A stretch of DNA of 64,000 nt from Mesorhizobium ciceri biovar biserrulae WSM1271 (GTDB taxonomy: Bacteria > Pseudomonadota > Alphaproteobacteria > Rhizobiales > Rhizobiaceae): the NCBI RefSeq assembly GCF_000185905.1, contig NC_014923.1:4053501-4117500 (forward strand), in the 5' to 3' direction. A program made the position numbers and the translations under genes. Positions 52,812-62,197 of this stretch are shown here, piece by piece (the stretch's first letter is position 1; the number at the start of each line of letters is the position of its first letter). The notes beneath the pieces are model-generated. The model worked only from the letters and a program-made list of their open reading frames with translations, made no database searches and was not told where the DNA came from.

Positions 52812-53706
52812 TGTGCGGCTCCGTCGTGGCAGGCAGGCCAATGACGAACAGGCCGAGTGCGTTGGCGCGCGCGATGGTTTCAGGACCTTCGAGAACCAGC
52901 GAACGTCCCGCCTCGACGGCAATCCCGGCAAGCTCGGCTGCATGCGCTGCTTCGACCGTCTGCAGGCCGATGGACGGAAGATCCGCTCGCAGTTCCTGGC
53001 CAGGCTTGGCGCACTTGACCAGGACGCCGCGGGTCTTGCCCGCAATACGGCCGTGGCCGCGCAAAAGCTTTGCCCGCTCAAGCAATCCGGCTGTTCCTTC
53101 GATGCCTTCCAGCGCAATGGTCCGGCCACCGATGGCGATCGCGGCCTGGCCGATGTCCAGCGCCCCGATGGCCTTTGCTGCGTCAAGGCCTGCCTCGATG
53201 TCACGCCAGTCCGACTTTTGTGGCGCGGCGTTGGTCAGGACGCCTTCGGCGGCGACAAGGCTCGGCACGACTTCATGGGCGCCGACAACTTTTATTCCAC
53301 GGGCTTCGAGGCCCCTCGCCAAGACCTTCAGCAGGCCATCGTCGCCGCGCGCGAGCGCCATGACGACCAGCGGAATTACCGCGAGCAGGCTGAGACTGGG
53401 GCGCAGCGCAAGCAATCGCGGTCGGCGCTTGATCTCGCCTGCAAGCACCAGATGGGTGATCCGGTGCCGGCGTAGCAATGGGACCAGCGAGCCTATACCT
53501 TCCAGAGCGAGGCTTTCATGATCGTATCGGGAGAGCTCCGCGATGCGGTCGACCTCGCCTTCCATCAGGATGACGAAGGGCGGATAGCCTTGTTCAGCCG
53601 AACCGGCCGCGACCTCGACCGGCAGACTGCCGCCGCCGGCAATGATGCCGACCCTGGAGCCCGGCGGAAGATCAAGACGCGCTGCCGCTGTCTCAGTCTT
53701 CGTCAT
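52804..53706 (-). CDS. lpxI: UDP-2,3-diacylglucosamine diphosphatase LpxI
   Basis: A 300-residue protein (formerly DUF1009) that makes lipid X in bacteria lacking LpxH. It starts around GSRVGIIAGGGSLPVEVA, with GHGRIAGKTRGVLVKCAKPG and LPSIGLQTVEAAHAAELAGI as conserved parts. ATG 53706 and ATG 53712 are both possible; each overlaps the lpxA stop (53693). The position between lpxA and lpxB is the usual alphaproteobacterial order. Confidence 0.94.
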   Translation of the reverse strand: MTKTETAAARLDLPPGSRVGIIAGGGSLPVEVAAGSAEQGYPPFVILMEGEVDRIAELSRYDHESLALEGIGSLVPLLRRHRITHLVLAGEIKRRPRLLALRPSLSLLAVIPLVVMALARGDDGLLKVLARGLEARGIKVVGAHEVVPSLVAAEGVLTNAAPQKSDWRDIEAGLDAAKAIGALDIGQAAIAIGGRTIALEGIEGTAGLLERAKLLRGHGRIAGKTRGVLVKCAKPGQELRADLPSIGLQTVEAAHAAELAGIAVEAGRSLVLEGPETIARANALGLFVIGLPATTEPHSG

Positions 53707-54526
53707 CGACATCGTCGCCATCGCCGCCCTTGAGCGACGGCACAGCATAGTGCCGCTTGCCGCGACTGGTGATGAAATCGATGATCTTCATGGCGGTCGG
53801 CGACGACGCGAACTCCGCCTTGGCGAACTCGATGTTCTCGCCAACAGTGCGGGAACGATCGAAGATCATTCTGTAAGCCTTGCGCAGCACAAGGATTTCG
53901 GACCTCGGCAAGCCGGAGCGCTTGAGCCCGATGATGTTGAGACCGCGCAAACTGGCGCGGTTGCCGACCGCTATGGCAAAGGGGATCACATCGCCGACGA
54001 TCGCGGAGCAGCCGCCCAGAAAGGCGTTGTCGCCGATGCGGACAAACTGATGCACTGCGGTCAAGCCGCCGATATAGACATTGTTACCGACCTCGCAGTG
54101 GCCGCCCAGCGTTGCGCCATTGGCGAACGTCGCATTGTTGCCGACGACGCAATCATGGGCGATATGGGCGTAGGCGAGGAAATTGCCGTTGTCGCCGACC
54201 GTCGTCTCACCGCGGCTGGAATCGGTGCCGAGATGCATGGTCACGCCTTCGCGGATCGTGCAGTTCCTGCCGATGACCAGGGTGGTTCGGCCGCCCTTGT
54301 GCTTTGTGTTCTGCGGCGGCGCGCCCAATGTCGCCATCGGGTAGACCTTGGTCGAGGCGCCGATCGACGTCGCGCCCATCACCGAGACATGACTGACCAG
54401 TTCGACGTCGTCGCCGATCACCACATCGGCGCCGACATGGCAGAACGGCCCAATGCGCACGCCTTGGCCGATTTTGGCGCCTTCCTCGACAATGGAGGAA
54501 GCATGGATGGATGTCTTGATTTTCAT
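53693..54526 (-). CDS. lpxA: UDP-N-acetylglucosamine acyltransferase
   Basis: A 277-residue left-handed beta-helix enzyme, first step of lipid A synthesis. Hexapeptide repeats run from about residue 3 (IHASSIVEEGAKIGQGVRIG), the catalytic His lies in YAHIAHDCVVGNNATFAN, and the C-terminal helices end in an acidic tail (GDGDDVDDED). ATG 54526 is used; a GTG two codons upstream is also in frame. It follows fabZ by 13 bases. Confidence 0.96.
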   Translation of the reverse strand: MKIKTSIHASSIVEEGAKIGQGVRIGPFCHVGADVVIGDDVELVSHVSVMGATSIGASTKVYPMATLGAPPQNTKHKGGRTTLVIGRNCTIREGVTMHLGTDSSRGETTVGDNGNFLAYAHIAHDCVVGNNATFANGATLGGHCEVGNNVYIGGLTAVHQFVRIGDNAFLGGCSAIVGDVIPFAIAVGNRASLRGLNIIGLKRSGLPRSEILVLRKAYRMIFDRSRTVGENIEFAKAEFASSPTAMKIIDFITSRGKRHYAVPSLKGGDGDDVDDED

Positions 54527-54539
54527 AAGCACTCGATCG

Positions 54540-55007
54540 TCAGTCGCTGGTGACCATCATGGCTGAAATCTCGGCCTCGGCCGCCTTGGCGCCGTCGACC
54601 ATGGCTTCACAAGCGAATTTGAGCAGGTTGCCGCGTTTCTTGATTTTCTTGACATAGATCTTCAACTGGTCGCCGGGAACGACCGGTTTGCGGAATTTGG
54701 CGTTGTCGATGGTCAGGAAATAGACCAGCGACGGCTTTTCGGTACCCAGGCTGCGGATACAGATGGCGCCGGCCGTCTGCGCCATCGCCTCAACGATAAG
54801 CACACCCGGCATGACCGGCTGCTCAGGGAAATGGCCCTGAAAATGCGGCTCGTTTATGGTCACGTTCTTGATGCCGATGGCGGATTCGTCACCATCGATG
54901 TCGACGATACGATCGATCATCAGGAACGGATAGCGGTGCGGCAGGAGCTTCATCAGCCCCATGATGTCGACCGCTTCCAGCGTCGTCGACGCGATCATGT
55001 CAGCCAT
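54540..55007 (-). CDS. fabZ: 3-hydroxyacyl-[acyl-carrier-protein] dehydratase FabZ
   Basis: A 155-residue hot-dog fold dehydratase. Family motifs are LLPHRYPFLMIDRIVDIDGD, then HFQGHFPEQPVMPGVLIVEA with the active-site His and Glu. It removes water from 3-hydroxyacyl-ACP in fatty acid elongation, competing with LpxA/LpxD for 3-hydroxymyristoyl-ACP. The start overlaps the lpxD stop by 8 bases. Confidence 0.97.
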   Translation of the reverse strand: MADMIASTTLEAVDIMGLMKLLPHRYPFLMIDRIVDIDGDESAIGIKNVTINEPHFQGHFPEQPVMPGVLIVEAMAQTAGAICIRSLGTEKPSLVYFLTIDNAKFRKPVVPGDQLKIYVKKIKKRGNLLKFACEAMVDGAKAAEAEISAMMVTSD

Positions 55008-56058
55008 TGCCTCCCTCGCCCTGTTTGCGGGTCCTGGCGAGCTTGCGCAGCATGGCTATCTCCCGCATGGCTTCCGCCATCGGCTGTGCCGGATAGCCGC
55101 CCCAGATCTCGCCTGCAGGGACATTGCTCATAAATCCACTTCTGGCGGCAAGCTTGGCCCCTGTCCCTATGGTCAGGTGATCCGCAAGCCCTACGCCGCC
55201 GCCCATGGTGACATTGTCACCCACGACCACAGAACCCGAAATACCCGAAAGCCCGGCTATTATGCAATTGCGGCCGATGCGGACGTTATGGGCGATCTGC
55301 ACGAGATTGTCGATCTTGGTGCCTTGGCCGATGATCGTATCGGACATGGCGCCGCGATCGACGGTGGTGTTGGAGCCGATCTCGACGTCGTCCTGGATAA
55401 CGACACGACCGATCTGCGGCACGCGTTCGGGACCCTTGGCCCCGCCGACGAAGCCAAAACCATCCTGGCCTATCCTGGCGCCGCCATGAATGATGACGCG
55501 ATTGCCGATCAAGGCATACTGGATGCTGGCGCCCGGACCGACATAGCCGTCGCGGCCGATCTGGCAGGATTGTCCGATGACCGCATTCGGGGCGATGACA
55601 GTACCGCTGCCGATCGAAGCGCCTGGCCCGATAACCGCGCCGGCCTCGATGACGGCACCGGCTTCGACATGCGCGGTCGCATCGACATGAGCGTGCGGCG
55701 AGACGCCGGTTTCACTGGTCATCGGCCCTGGTGTCGCTGCCCTCGGAAACAGCAGACGCCCGATCAGCGCGAAGGCCTGTTGCGGACGCGGATGAATGAG
55801 AACGGCAACGCTTGCCGGCGCCTTGCCGGCAAATTCCGCCGGGCACAGCACCGCGGCAGCCCGCAGCGACGGCATCAGCGCGGAATTACGCTTGCCGTCG
55901 ACAAAGACGAGCGCATTCTCGCCGCCCTCGCTGGCCGGCGCGAGTGCTTCGATCGAAATATTGGAGTGGCCGGAATCGACAAGCACCGAGCCGGTCAGAT
56001 TCGCGACTTCGCCCGCCGTATACCGGCGTGATGGCGCGAAGAACACCGGATCGGTCAT
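55000..56058 (-). CDS. lpxD: UDP-3-O-(3-hydroxymyristoyl)glucosamine N-acyltransferase
   Basis: A 352-residue acyltransferase, third step of lipid A synthesis. An N-terminal uridine-binding domain (to about 105) is followed by hexapeptide repeats such as AHVDATAHVEAGAVIEAG, the catalytic-region KIDNLVQIAHNVRIGRNCII, and GLADHLTIGTGAKLAARSG near the end. It follows bamA by 75 bases on the same strand. Confidence 0.96.
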   Translation of the reverse strand: MTDPVFFAPSRRYTAGEVANLTGSVLVDSGHSNISIEALAPASEGGENALVFVDGKRNSALMPSLRAAAVLCPAEFAGKAPASVAVLIHPRPQQAFALIGRLLFPRAATPGPMTSETGVSPHAHVDATAHVEAGAVIEAGAVIGPGASIGSGTVIAPNAVIGQSCQIGRDGYVGPGASIQYALIGNRVIIHGGARIGQDGFGFVGGAKGPERVPQIGRVVIQDDVEIGSNTTVDRGAMSDTIIGQGTKIDNLVQIAHNVRIGRNCIIAGLSGISGSVVVGDNVTMGGGVGLADHLTIGTGAKLAARSGFMSNVPAGEIWGGYPAQPMAEAMREIAMLRKLARTRKQGEGGNG

Positions 56059-56133
56059 TCCAGAAGCTATATCCAGCTAGGTCGGAACATTTCTCCCGGA
56101 CCCTGAAGACCCGAGAGCATCGTTGGCCGCCGA

Positions 56134-58500
56134 TCAGAAGCGGGTCGATATGCCGAAGTTGAATTCCTGCACGTCGTCGCGCGCTTCCTTCTTGACCGGG
56201 ATCGCATAGTCGATACGGATCGGACCGAACGGCGACGCCCACATCAGACCAACGCCGACAGAGGCACGCAGCTGCATGTCCGTTGACTCCTGAGCAACGC
56301 TCGTAACCTTGCTGCCATAGAGAGTCGCCGCGTCAGCAAACACAGCTCCGCGAAGGCCGAAGCTTTCCGGAACGACTGGCAGCGGGAACTGGGCTTCAGC
56401 AGAAGCATTGAAGTAGGTCGTACCGCCGAGATGGTCACCCGTGAGAGGATCCACAGGCCCGATACCGCCATAGGCGAAGCCACGGATCATGCGGTCCGTG
56501 CTCTGGAACTGATCGAAGATACGCAGGCCGTCACTGCCATAACCCTCGACATGGCCGGCGCCGCCCGAAATAAGGCCGACAAGATCAAGCGACTCGGACA
56601 ACGTCTGATAGACGCTGCCGCGTCCCGTGATCTTCACGAACTTGGCATCGCCGCCAAGACCGGCCACTTCGACGGTTGTGTTGGCATAGATACCCTCATG
56701 CGGGTTCTTCATGTCGTCGATGGTGTTGTAGACCAGCCCGAGACTGACCGACGACTTGATCCAAGGGCTCTGATCGATGCCATCAAGGATTGCAGTTGAG
56801 ATATTGCAAGGGCTGCCAGGAATATAAACCCCATCGGTCAAGCAACCATCGTCAACTTTATATTTTTCCTGCGAGATGTTGTACGCCAACTGGGTCGTGA
56901 TGCTGTCGGTGATCGGCAGGCCGAAACGGATCGTCGCGCCCGTGGTATCGCTGTCATAGTTGTTGTTGTATTCCCGCGTCGACTTATAGATGTCGAAACC
57001 GGCGGCGATGCGCCGTCCGAGGAAATAAGGCTCGGTGAAGGACAGGCTGTAGTCGCGTGAATTCTTGCCGCCGCCCGCAGACAGCTTGATGAACTGACCG
57101 CGACCGAGGAAGTTGCGCTCGGTCACCGAGCCTTCGACCGACGGACCGGCCGTGTCGCCACCGGTCGAATAACCAGCACCCACCGAGAACTCGCCGGTCG
57201 ATTTCTCAACCACGTCGACCACCAGAACGACCTGGTCGGGCTGCGAGCCAGGCACGGTCGAGATGTCGACTTTCTCAAAGTAATTCAAGTTTTCCAGGCG
57301 CTTCTTCGCGCGCTGGATGAGCACCTGGTTGAAGGCGTCGCCTTCGCTGACGTCGAACTCCCGGCGAATGACATAGTCACGCGTGCGATCGTTGCCGCGG
57401 ATCTCGATGCGCTCGATATAGGCCTTGGTGCCCTGGTCGATCGTATAGACCACCGAAATGGTGTGGTTCTCGAAATTGCGGTCGCCGCGCGGCGTGACCT
57501 GCGCGAAGGCATAGCCGGAACCGGCCACCTTCTCGGTCAGCGCGATGATGGAATCCTCGACGTTCTTGGCGTTGTAGACGTCACCCTTGTGGGTCTCGAT
57601 CACCGATTCCAGCGACTTGCCGTCGACTTCAGGGATCGTGCTCTCGACGCTGACATCGCCGAACGTGTAGCGGTCGCCTTCCTGGACGGTGATGGTGACC
57701 GTGTACTTGTTCGTCGCGCTGTCGAGCTCGCCGACGGCGGACACGACCTGGAAGTCGGCATAGCCGTGATTGTAGTAGAAGCGGCGCAGCAGCTCCTGGT
57801 CCGCGCGCAGCTTGTCATCGTCGTAGACGTCGTCGCGCAGGATGAAGGAAACCCAGGACGAACGCTTGGTGTTGATGATATCCGACAGGCGGCGGCTGGA
57901 ATAGGCGCTGTTGCCGACGAAATTGATCGCCGCGATCTGCGTGCGATCGCCTTCGGCAATGTTGAAGACCACATTCACGCGATTGTCGCCAAGCTGCATG
58001 ACCTGCGTGGTCACGGTCACGTCGTCGCGACCAATGCGCTTGTAGGCAGCCTTGACCGATTCCACGTCGGCATCGAGCGTCGCCTGCGAGAACGTTCCGC
58101 GCGGCTTCAGCTGCACCGCCGCCGCGAGCGCATTGTCCTTGAGCTTCTTGTTGTTCTGGAACAGCACCTGGTTGACAACCTGATACTCGGCAACCTTGAC
58201 CACCAGCGTCGAGCCGACCTGGTTGATCTGCACGTCCGAAAACAGGCCGGTGCCAAACAGTGCCTTGACCGCACCGTCGATATCGGAACTGGAGAAAGCC
58301 TTGCCCGGCTTGATGGTGATGTAATTGCGGATGGTCTCAGCGTCGATACGCTGGTTGCCGCTTACTTCGACTCTGCTGACGACAGCGGCTTCAGCCGCCG
58401 ATGTGGCAACGAACTGCACTGCGAGCGCGCCTGGCACGACCATGGCCGCGGACAGGGTCACCGCGGACGCGGCGCTTAGAAACTTGGATGCTGCCTTCAT
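56134..58500 (-). CDS. bamA: Outer membrane protein assembly factor BamA
   Basis: A 788-residue Omp85 protein. Signal peptide (residues 1-27, ending VPGALA), five POTRA domains (about 40-430), then a 16-strand barrel. NFLGRGQFIKLSAGGG and GLRGAVFADAATLYG are typical barrel parts, and the chain ends with a terminal Phe (FNFGISTRF), the beta-signal. It inserts outer-membrane proteins. Its 217-base upstream gap to rseP holds no other gene that I can see and may contain its own promoter. Confidence 0.96.
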   Translation of the reverse strand: MKAASKFLSAASAVTLSAAMVVPGALAVQFVATSAAEAAVVSRVEVSGNQRIDAETIRNYITIKPGKAFSSSDIDGAVKALFGTGLFSDVQINQVGSTLVVKVAEYQVVNQVLFQNNKKLKDNALAAAVQLKPRGTFSQATLDADVESVKAAYKRIGRDDVTVTTQVMQLGDNRVNVVFNIAEGDRTQIAAINFVGNSAYSSRRLSDIINTKRSSWVSFILRDDVYDDDKLRADQELLRRFYYNHGYADFQVVSAVGELDSATNKYTVTITVQEGDRYTFGDVSVESTIPEVDGKSLESVIETHKGDVYNAKNVEDSIIALTEKVAGSGYAFAQVTPRGDRNFENHTISVVYTIDQGTKAYIERIEIRGNDRTRDYVIRREFDVSEGDAFNQVLIQRAKKRLENLNYFEKVDISTVPGSQPDQVVLVVDVVEKSTGEFSVGAGYSTGGDTAGPSVEGSVTERNFLGRGQFIKLSAGGGKNSRDYSLSFTEPYFLGRRIAAGFDIYKSTREYNNNYDSDTTGATIRFGLPITDSITTQLAYNISQEKYKVDDGCLTDGVYIPGSPCNISTAILDGIDQSPWIKSSVSLGLVYNTIDDMKNPHEGIYANTTVEVAGLGGDAKFVKITGRGSVYQTLSESLDLVGLISGGAGHVEGYGSDGLRIFDQFQSTDRMIRGFAYGGIGPVDPLTGDHLGGTTYFNASAEAQFPLPVVPESFGLRGAVFADAATLYGSKVTSVAQESTDMQLRASVGVGLMWASPFGPIRIDYAIPVKKEARDDVQEFNFGISTRF

Positions 58501-58717
58501 CGGGCTTAATAACCTTTTCTCGTAGTCCCCACGGCGAGAAAACCGGACGTGCGGTAATTTCCCCTACCGTATTAACCGGATTTTCCCTACACGCAAGGCT
58601 TCTGGTTAATTTGTATTTACTTAACCCTGCGGCGTGGCTTTCGCGTCACTCATATCCCCTTGCATGGTAAACGGCGTCTCAACAGCGTCCATGCAGAAGC
58701 CAAATTTCTTCATGATT

Positions 58718-59860
58718 TCAGCACCCAAACAGATCGTTCCAAAAAACGAACCCCATGAAGCACAGCACCAGAAGCAACCCGGCCCGATAGGCCATTTCCA
58801 TCATCCGTTCCGACACCGGACGGCGAATGACAGCCTCCACCCCGTAGAACAAGAGGTGACCGCCGTCGAGGGGGGGAATCGGCAAAAGGTTCAGAATTCC
58901 GATGCCAACGGATAGCAGTGCAACCAGTTGCACGAGCCATTCGAATCCCAGTTTCGCAGCCCTGCCCGCCATGTCGGCGATCTTCACCGGGCCGCCCAGC
59001 TGACATTTGTCTTCGCGCCCGACAACAAAGCGCTGCAGGAACTGGCCGGTGCGCTGGATGACGTGACCGGTTTCCTCGACCGCTGCCGCGACAGCTCCAA
59101 CAGGCGTGTAGGTGATGAGCCGTGGCTGGCCGAGTTCCTTGTTGTTGACGACACCGATTACAGCGACCTTGACCTTGTTGCCGAGCGCGTCTTCCTGTTC
59201 CATCAGCCGCGGTGCCGCGGTCACAGTGACCTCCCGGCCGTCGCGCAGCATGACGAAAGTGATTGCGTCGTCCGCACGGCCCGAGACCAGGCGTTGGACG
59301 TCGCCAAAGGTTTCGACCTTGTTGCCGTCGACGCTGACGAATCGGTCGCCGGGAAGGATGCCGGCCTTCGCCGCCGGGCTGTCGGCGGTCACCTCGGCCA
59401 CCATCGGCTCGGCGACATAGCGGCCATAGGCGGTGAACAGCACGGAAAAGACGACGATCGTCAGCAGGAAATTGAACAGCGGTCCGGCCACCACCGTTGC
59501 CGCGCGCTTCCAGATCGGCTGCGTGTGGAAGGCGACCTTGCGCTCTTCCTCGGTCAGCCTTTCAATTTCTTCCGACGTCGGCTGGCTCGATGTGGCGTTC
59601 ATGTCGCCGACGAATTTGACATAGCCGCCAAGCGGTATCGCACACAGTTTCCAGCGCGTGCCGTGGCTGTCGTTGAAGCCGAAGAGTTCCGGGCCGAAGC
59701 CGATCGAGAAGGCCCTGACGCCGATGCCGCACCAGCGCCCGACAAGGTAATGGCCCATTTCGTGGACGAACACGACCACGGTCAGCACGAAGAGGAATGG
59801 CACCAGCGTGCCGAGGACAAAGCCTTGTGTGCTGAAAAGCGCGTGAAGAATCTCGTTCAA
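58718..59860 (-). CDS. rseP: RIP metalloprotease RseP (site-2 protease)
   Basis: A 380-residue membrane zinc protease. HEMGH (residues 33-37) binds zinc, one PDZ domain covers about 125-210 (PAAKAGILPGDRFVSVDG), and LPIPPLDGGHLLFYG supplies the third ligand near residue 320. It cuts anti-sigma factors and leftover signal peptides inside the membrane. Only one PDZ domain is clear, whereas E. coli RseP has two. No dxr gene lies between it and cdsA. Confidence 0.96.
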   Translation of the reverse strand: MNEILHALFSTQGFVLGTLVPFLFVLTVVVFVHEMGHYLVGRWCGIGVRAFSIGFGPELFGFNDSHGTRWKLCAIPLGGYVKFVGDMNATSSQPTSEEIERLTEEERKVAFHTQPIWKRAATVVAGPLFNFLLTIVVFSVLFTAYGRYVAEPMVAEVTADSPAAKAGILPGDRFVSVDGNKVETFGDVQRLVSGRADDAITFVMLRDGREVTVTAAPRLMEQEDALGNKVKVAVIGVVNNKELGQPRLITYTPVGAVAAAVEETGHVIQRTGQFLQRFVVGREDKCQLGGPVKIADMAGRAAKLGFEWLVQLVALLSVGIGILNLLPIPPLDGGHLLFYGVEAVIRRPVSERMMEMAYRAGLLLVLCFMGFVFWNDLFGC

Positions 59861-59963
59861 GACAAACCCTCAAATTCTTCCACGGCGCAGACTGCGCCGT
59901 GACTGTGACACCAATCCGGGCGAATCCAAGGCGCATCGCGCAAAGGACCTGAAATGACACCAC

Positions 59964-60779
59964 TCAAACGGGAAACAGACCCTGCGCCGGATGATCGGCG
60001 TTCGCCGAAATCCAGCCGATGACGTATAGGGCGAATGCGGCTGCGACAAGCCCATCGACACGATCCATGACGCCGCCATGGCCCGGGATGAGCGCGCCTG
60101 AGTCCTTGCGGCCATGGCGGCGCTTGACCCAGGATTCAAACAGGTCGCCTGCCTGCGAGACAATCGACAGCACGAGCGCCACCAGGCCGAGCAATGCCAG
60201 ATTGCCGACACCGGCAGCTACGGCGAGGACCAGCCCGGCGACGACGCCGCCGAGCGCACCGCCGAGCGCGCCGCTGCGCGTCTTGCCGGGCGAGATAGAG
60301 GGCGCCAGTTTCGGCCCCCCAACGGCACGGCCAACGAAATAGGCAAGGATATCGGTGGCCCAGACGACCGCAAACAGGAACAGGATGGCAATGAGGCCCG
60401 AACGATCGCCATCGCGCAGCAAGGCGAGCGACAGGCCTGAAACCGCGGCATAGGCGAGGCCGCTCGCATCCCATTGTCCGGTCTTGCGAAGCGAGGCGGC
60501 TATCGCCGTTGCGGCAACAATGGCCGCCACAAGCGGTAGCAGCCAGGAGGCGGCCAGGCCGCCGATCAAGGCGCCAACGAAGACGACCAGCAATGCTTCC
60601 GGCAGGAAACCCAGGCCCGTGACCCCGGTCGGGCGCGACATGCGGGTCCATTCATAGAAGATCGCCGCCGATATTACGGCGCACAGCAGCCGGAACGGCA
60701 GACCGCCGATCCAGGTCAAACCGAGAGTGATGATGGCGAGCACGATCGCCGAAACGACACGCAGCTGGAGATTGCTCAT
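59964..60779 (-). CDS. cdsA: Phosphatidate cytidylyltransferase
   Basis: A 271-residue multi-helix membrane enzyme making CDP-diacylglycerol from phosphatidate and CTP. The family signature is at the C-terminal side: SWVKRRHGRKDSGALIPGHG followed by GVMDRVDG. Its ATG overlaps the uppS stop (ATGA at 60776-60779), so the two are coupled. Confidence 0.95.
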   Translation of the reverse strand: MSNLQLRVVSAIVLAIITLGLTWIGGLPFRLLCAVISAAIFYEWTRMSRPTGVTGLGFLPEALLVVFVGALIGGLAASWLLPLVAAIVAATAIAASLRKTGQWDASGLAYAAVSGLSLALLRDGDRSGLIAILFLFAVVWATDILAYFVGRAVGGPKLAPSISPGKTRSGALGGALGGVVAGLVLAVAAGVGNLALLGLVALVLSIVSQAGDLFESWVKRRHGRKDSGALIPGHGGVMDRVDGLVAAAFALYVIGWISANADHPAQGLFPV

Positions 60780-61510
60780 CCCGCGGCCGGTCGCGAAGCG
60801 ACGTCCTGGCCTCCAAGTCCGCCGAAACGGCGTTCGCGGCCAGCAAATTCACGCAAGGCCTCGGCAAGGTGTTCGCGGCTGAAGTCGGGCCAGTAGCAAG
60901 GCAGGAAGACGAGCTCGCTATAGGCGGCCTGCCACAGGAGGAAATTCGACAGCCGAAGCTCGCCGCTGGTGCGAATGACCAGTTCCGGGTCGGGAATGCC
61001 TTGCGTATCAAGCGCAACGGCAAAGCTTTCGGCAGATATCGCCTCGGCGTCGAGTTCGCCACGCGCCACGGCCAAAGCGAGCTTTTGCGCCGTGCGAACG
61101 ATCTCGTCGCGTCCGCCATAGTTGAAGGCGATCACCAGCGTCAGAGATTCATTTGCAGCCGTCAGCGTTTCGGCCTCGTCGAGCAGTCCCCTGATATCGG
61201 GCTGCAGCCCTGCCCGGTCGCCGATGATTCTAACCCGCACACCGCTCTGGTGCAGTTCGGCAAGGTCACGGCGGATGAACATTTTCAGAAGGCCCATCAG
61301 GTCGCTGACCTCGGATTTCGGCCGCGACCAGTTCTCCGACGAGAAAGCGTAGACGGTCAGGTAGGAGATGCCGAGCCCGGGTGCTGCGCGCACCGTCTTG
61401 CGCAGCGCCTCGACGCCGGCACGATGGCCCGCAAGACGAGGCAAGCCGCGCGCCTTGGCCCAGCGTCCGTTTCCGTCCATGATGATCGCGACATGCGCGG
61501 GCGTTGCCAT
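60776..61510 (-). CDS. uppS: Isoprenyl transferase (undecaprenyl diphosphate synthase)
   Basis: A 244-residue cis-prenyltransferase. IIMDGNGRWAKARGLPRLAG holds the catalytic Asp and diphosphate site, ISYLTVYAFSSENWSRP follows, and RTSGELRLSNFLLWQAAYSE is the C-terminal signature. It makes the C55 lipid carrier for peptidoglycan and LPS. It lies 34 bases after frr and is coupled to cdsA. Confidence 0.96.
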   Translation of the reverse strand: MATPAHVAIIMDGNGRWAKARGLPRLAGHRAGVEALRKTVRAAPGLGISYLTVYAFSSENWSRPKSEVSDLMGLLKMFIRRDLAELHQSGVRVRIIGDRAGLQPDIRGLLDEAETLTAANESLTLVIAFNYGGRDEIVRTAQKLALAVARGELDAEAISAESFAVALDTQGIPDPELVIRTSGELRLSNFLLWQAAYSELVFLPCYWPDFSREHLAEALREFAGRERRFGGLGGQDVASRPAAG

Positions 61511-61544
61511 GTTCTCGCTTTCGGGTCAGCCGGAGGCCAAGACC

Positions 61545-62099
61545 CTAAACCTGCATGATTTCAGCTTCCTTATCGGAAAGCAGGTGGTCGATGGTGCTGA
61601 TCGTCTCGTCGGTAAGTTTCTGAACCTGGTCCGAGCGCTTGCGCTGATCGTCCTCGCTGATGTCGCCGTCCTTCTCCGCCTTCTTCAGGAAGTCCATGCC
61701 GTCGCGGCGCACATGGCGCGCGGCGACCCGGGCGTTCTCGGCGTAGGTGTGCGAGATCTTGACCAGTTCCTTGCGTCGCTGTTCGTTGAGTTCGGGAAGC
61801 GGAATCCTGAGGTTGGTGCCGTCCACGATCGGGTTGAAACCCAGATTGGATTCGCGGATCGCGCGGTCGACCGCGCCGACCATCGACTTGTCCCATACCG
61901 ATACCGAGATCATGCGCGGCTCCGGCACCGAGACGTTGGCGACCTGGTTGATCGGCATGGTGGTGCCATAGGCCTGCACCTGGATCGCATCGAGCAGATT
62001 GCTGGAGGCGCGACCGGTCCGCAGCGAAGCCAGATCATGCTTGAACGCGGCGATGGCCCCATCCATGCGCCGCTTGAGATCGTCGTACTCACCACTCAT
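61545..62099 (-). CDS. frr: Ribosome recycling factor
   Basis: A 184-residue, two-domain factor that splits ribosomes after termination with EF-G. Motifs are FKHDLASLRTGRASSNLLDA, then MISVSVWDKSMVGAVDRAI, GTNLRIPLPELNEQRRKELV and the end DKEAEIMQV. Length is normal. It follows pyrH by 98 bases; the pair pyrH-frr is conserved in most bacteria. Confidence 0.97.
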   Translation of the reverse strand: MSGEYDDLKRRMDGAIAAFKHDLASLRTGRASSNLLDAIQVQAYGTTMPINQVANVSVPEPRMISVSVWDKSMVGAVDRAIRESNLGFNPIVDGTNLRIPLPELNEQRRKELVKISHTYAENARVAARHVRRDGMDFLKKAEKDGDISEDDQRKRSDQVQKLTDETISTIDHLLSDKEAEIMQV

Positions 62100-62197
62100 C
62101 TTTATCTCCTCGACCCGTCTAATGCGGGCTCACTGCTTCGGGGCCGTCTTCGAATCGGACCTTCGAAAACCGGTTTCCCTTCGGGCCAGGCCGCCGA

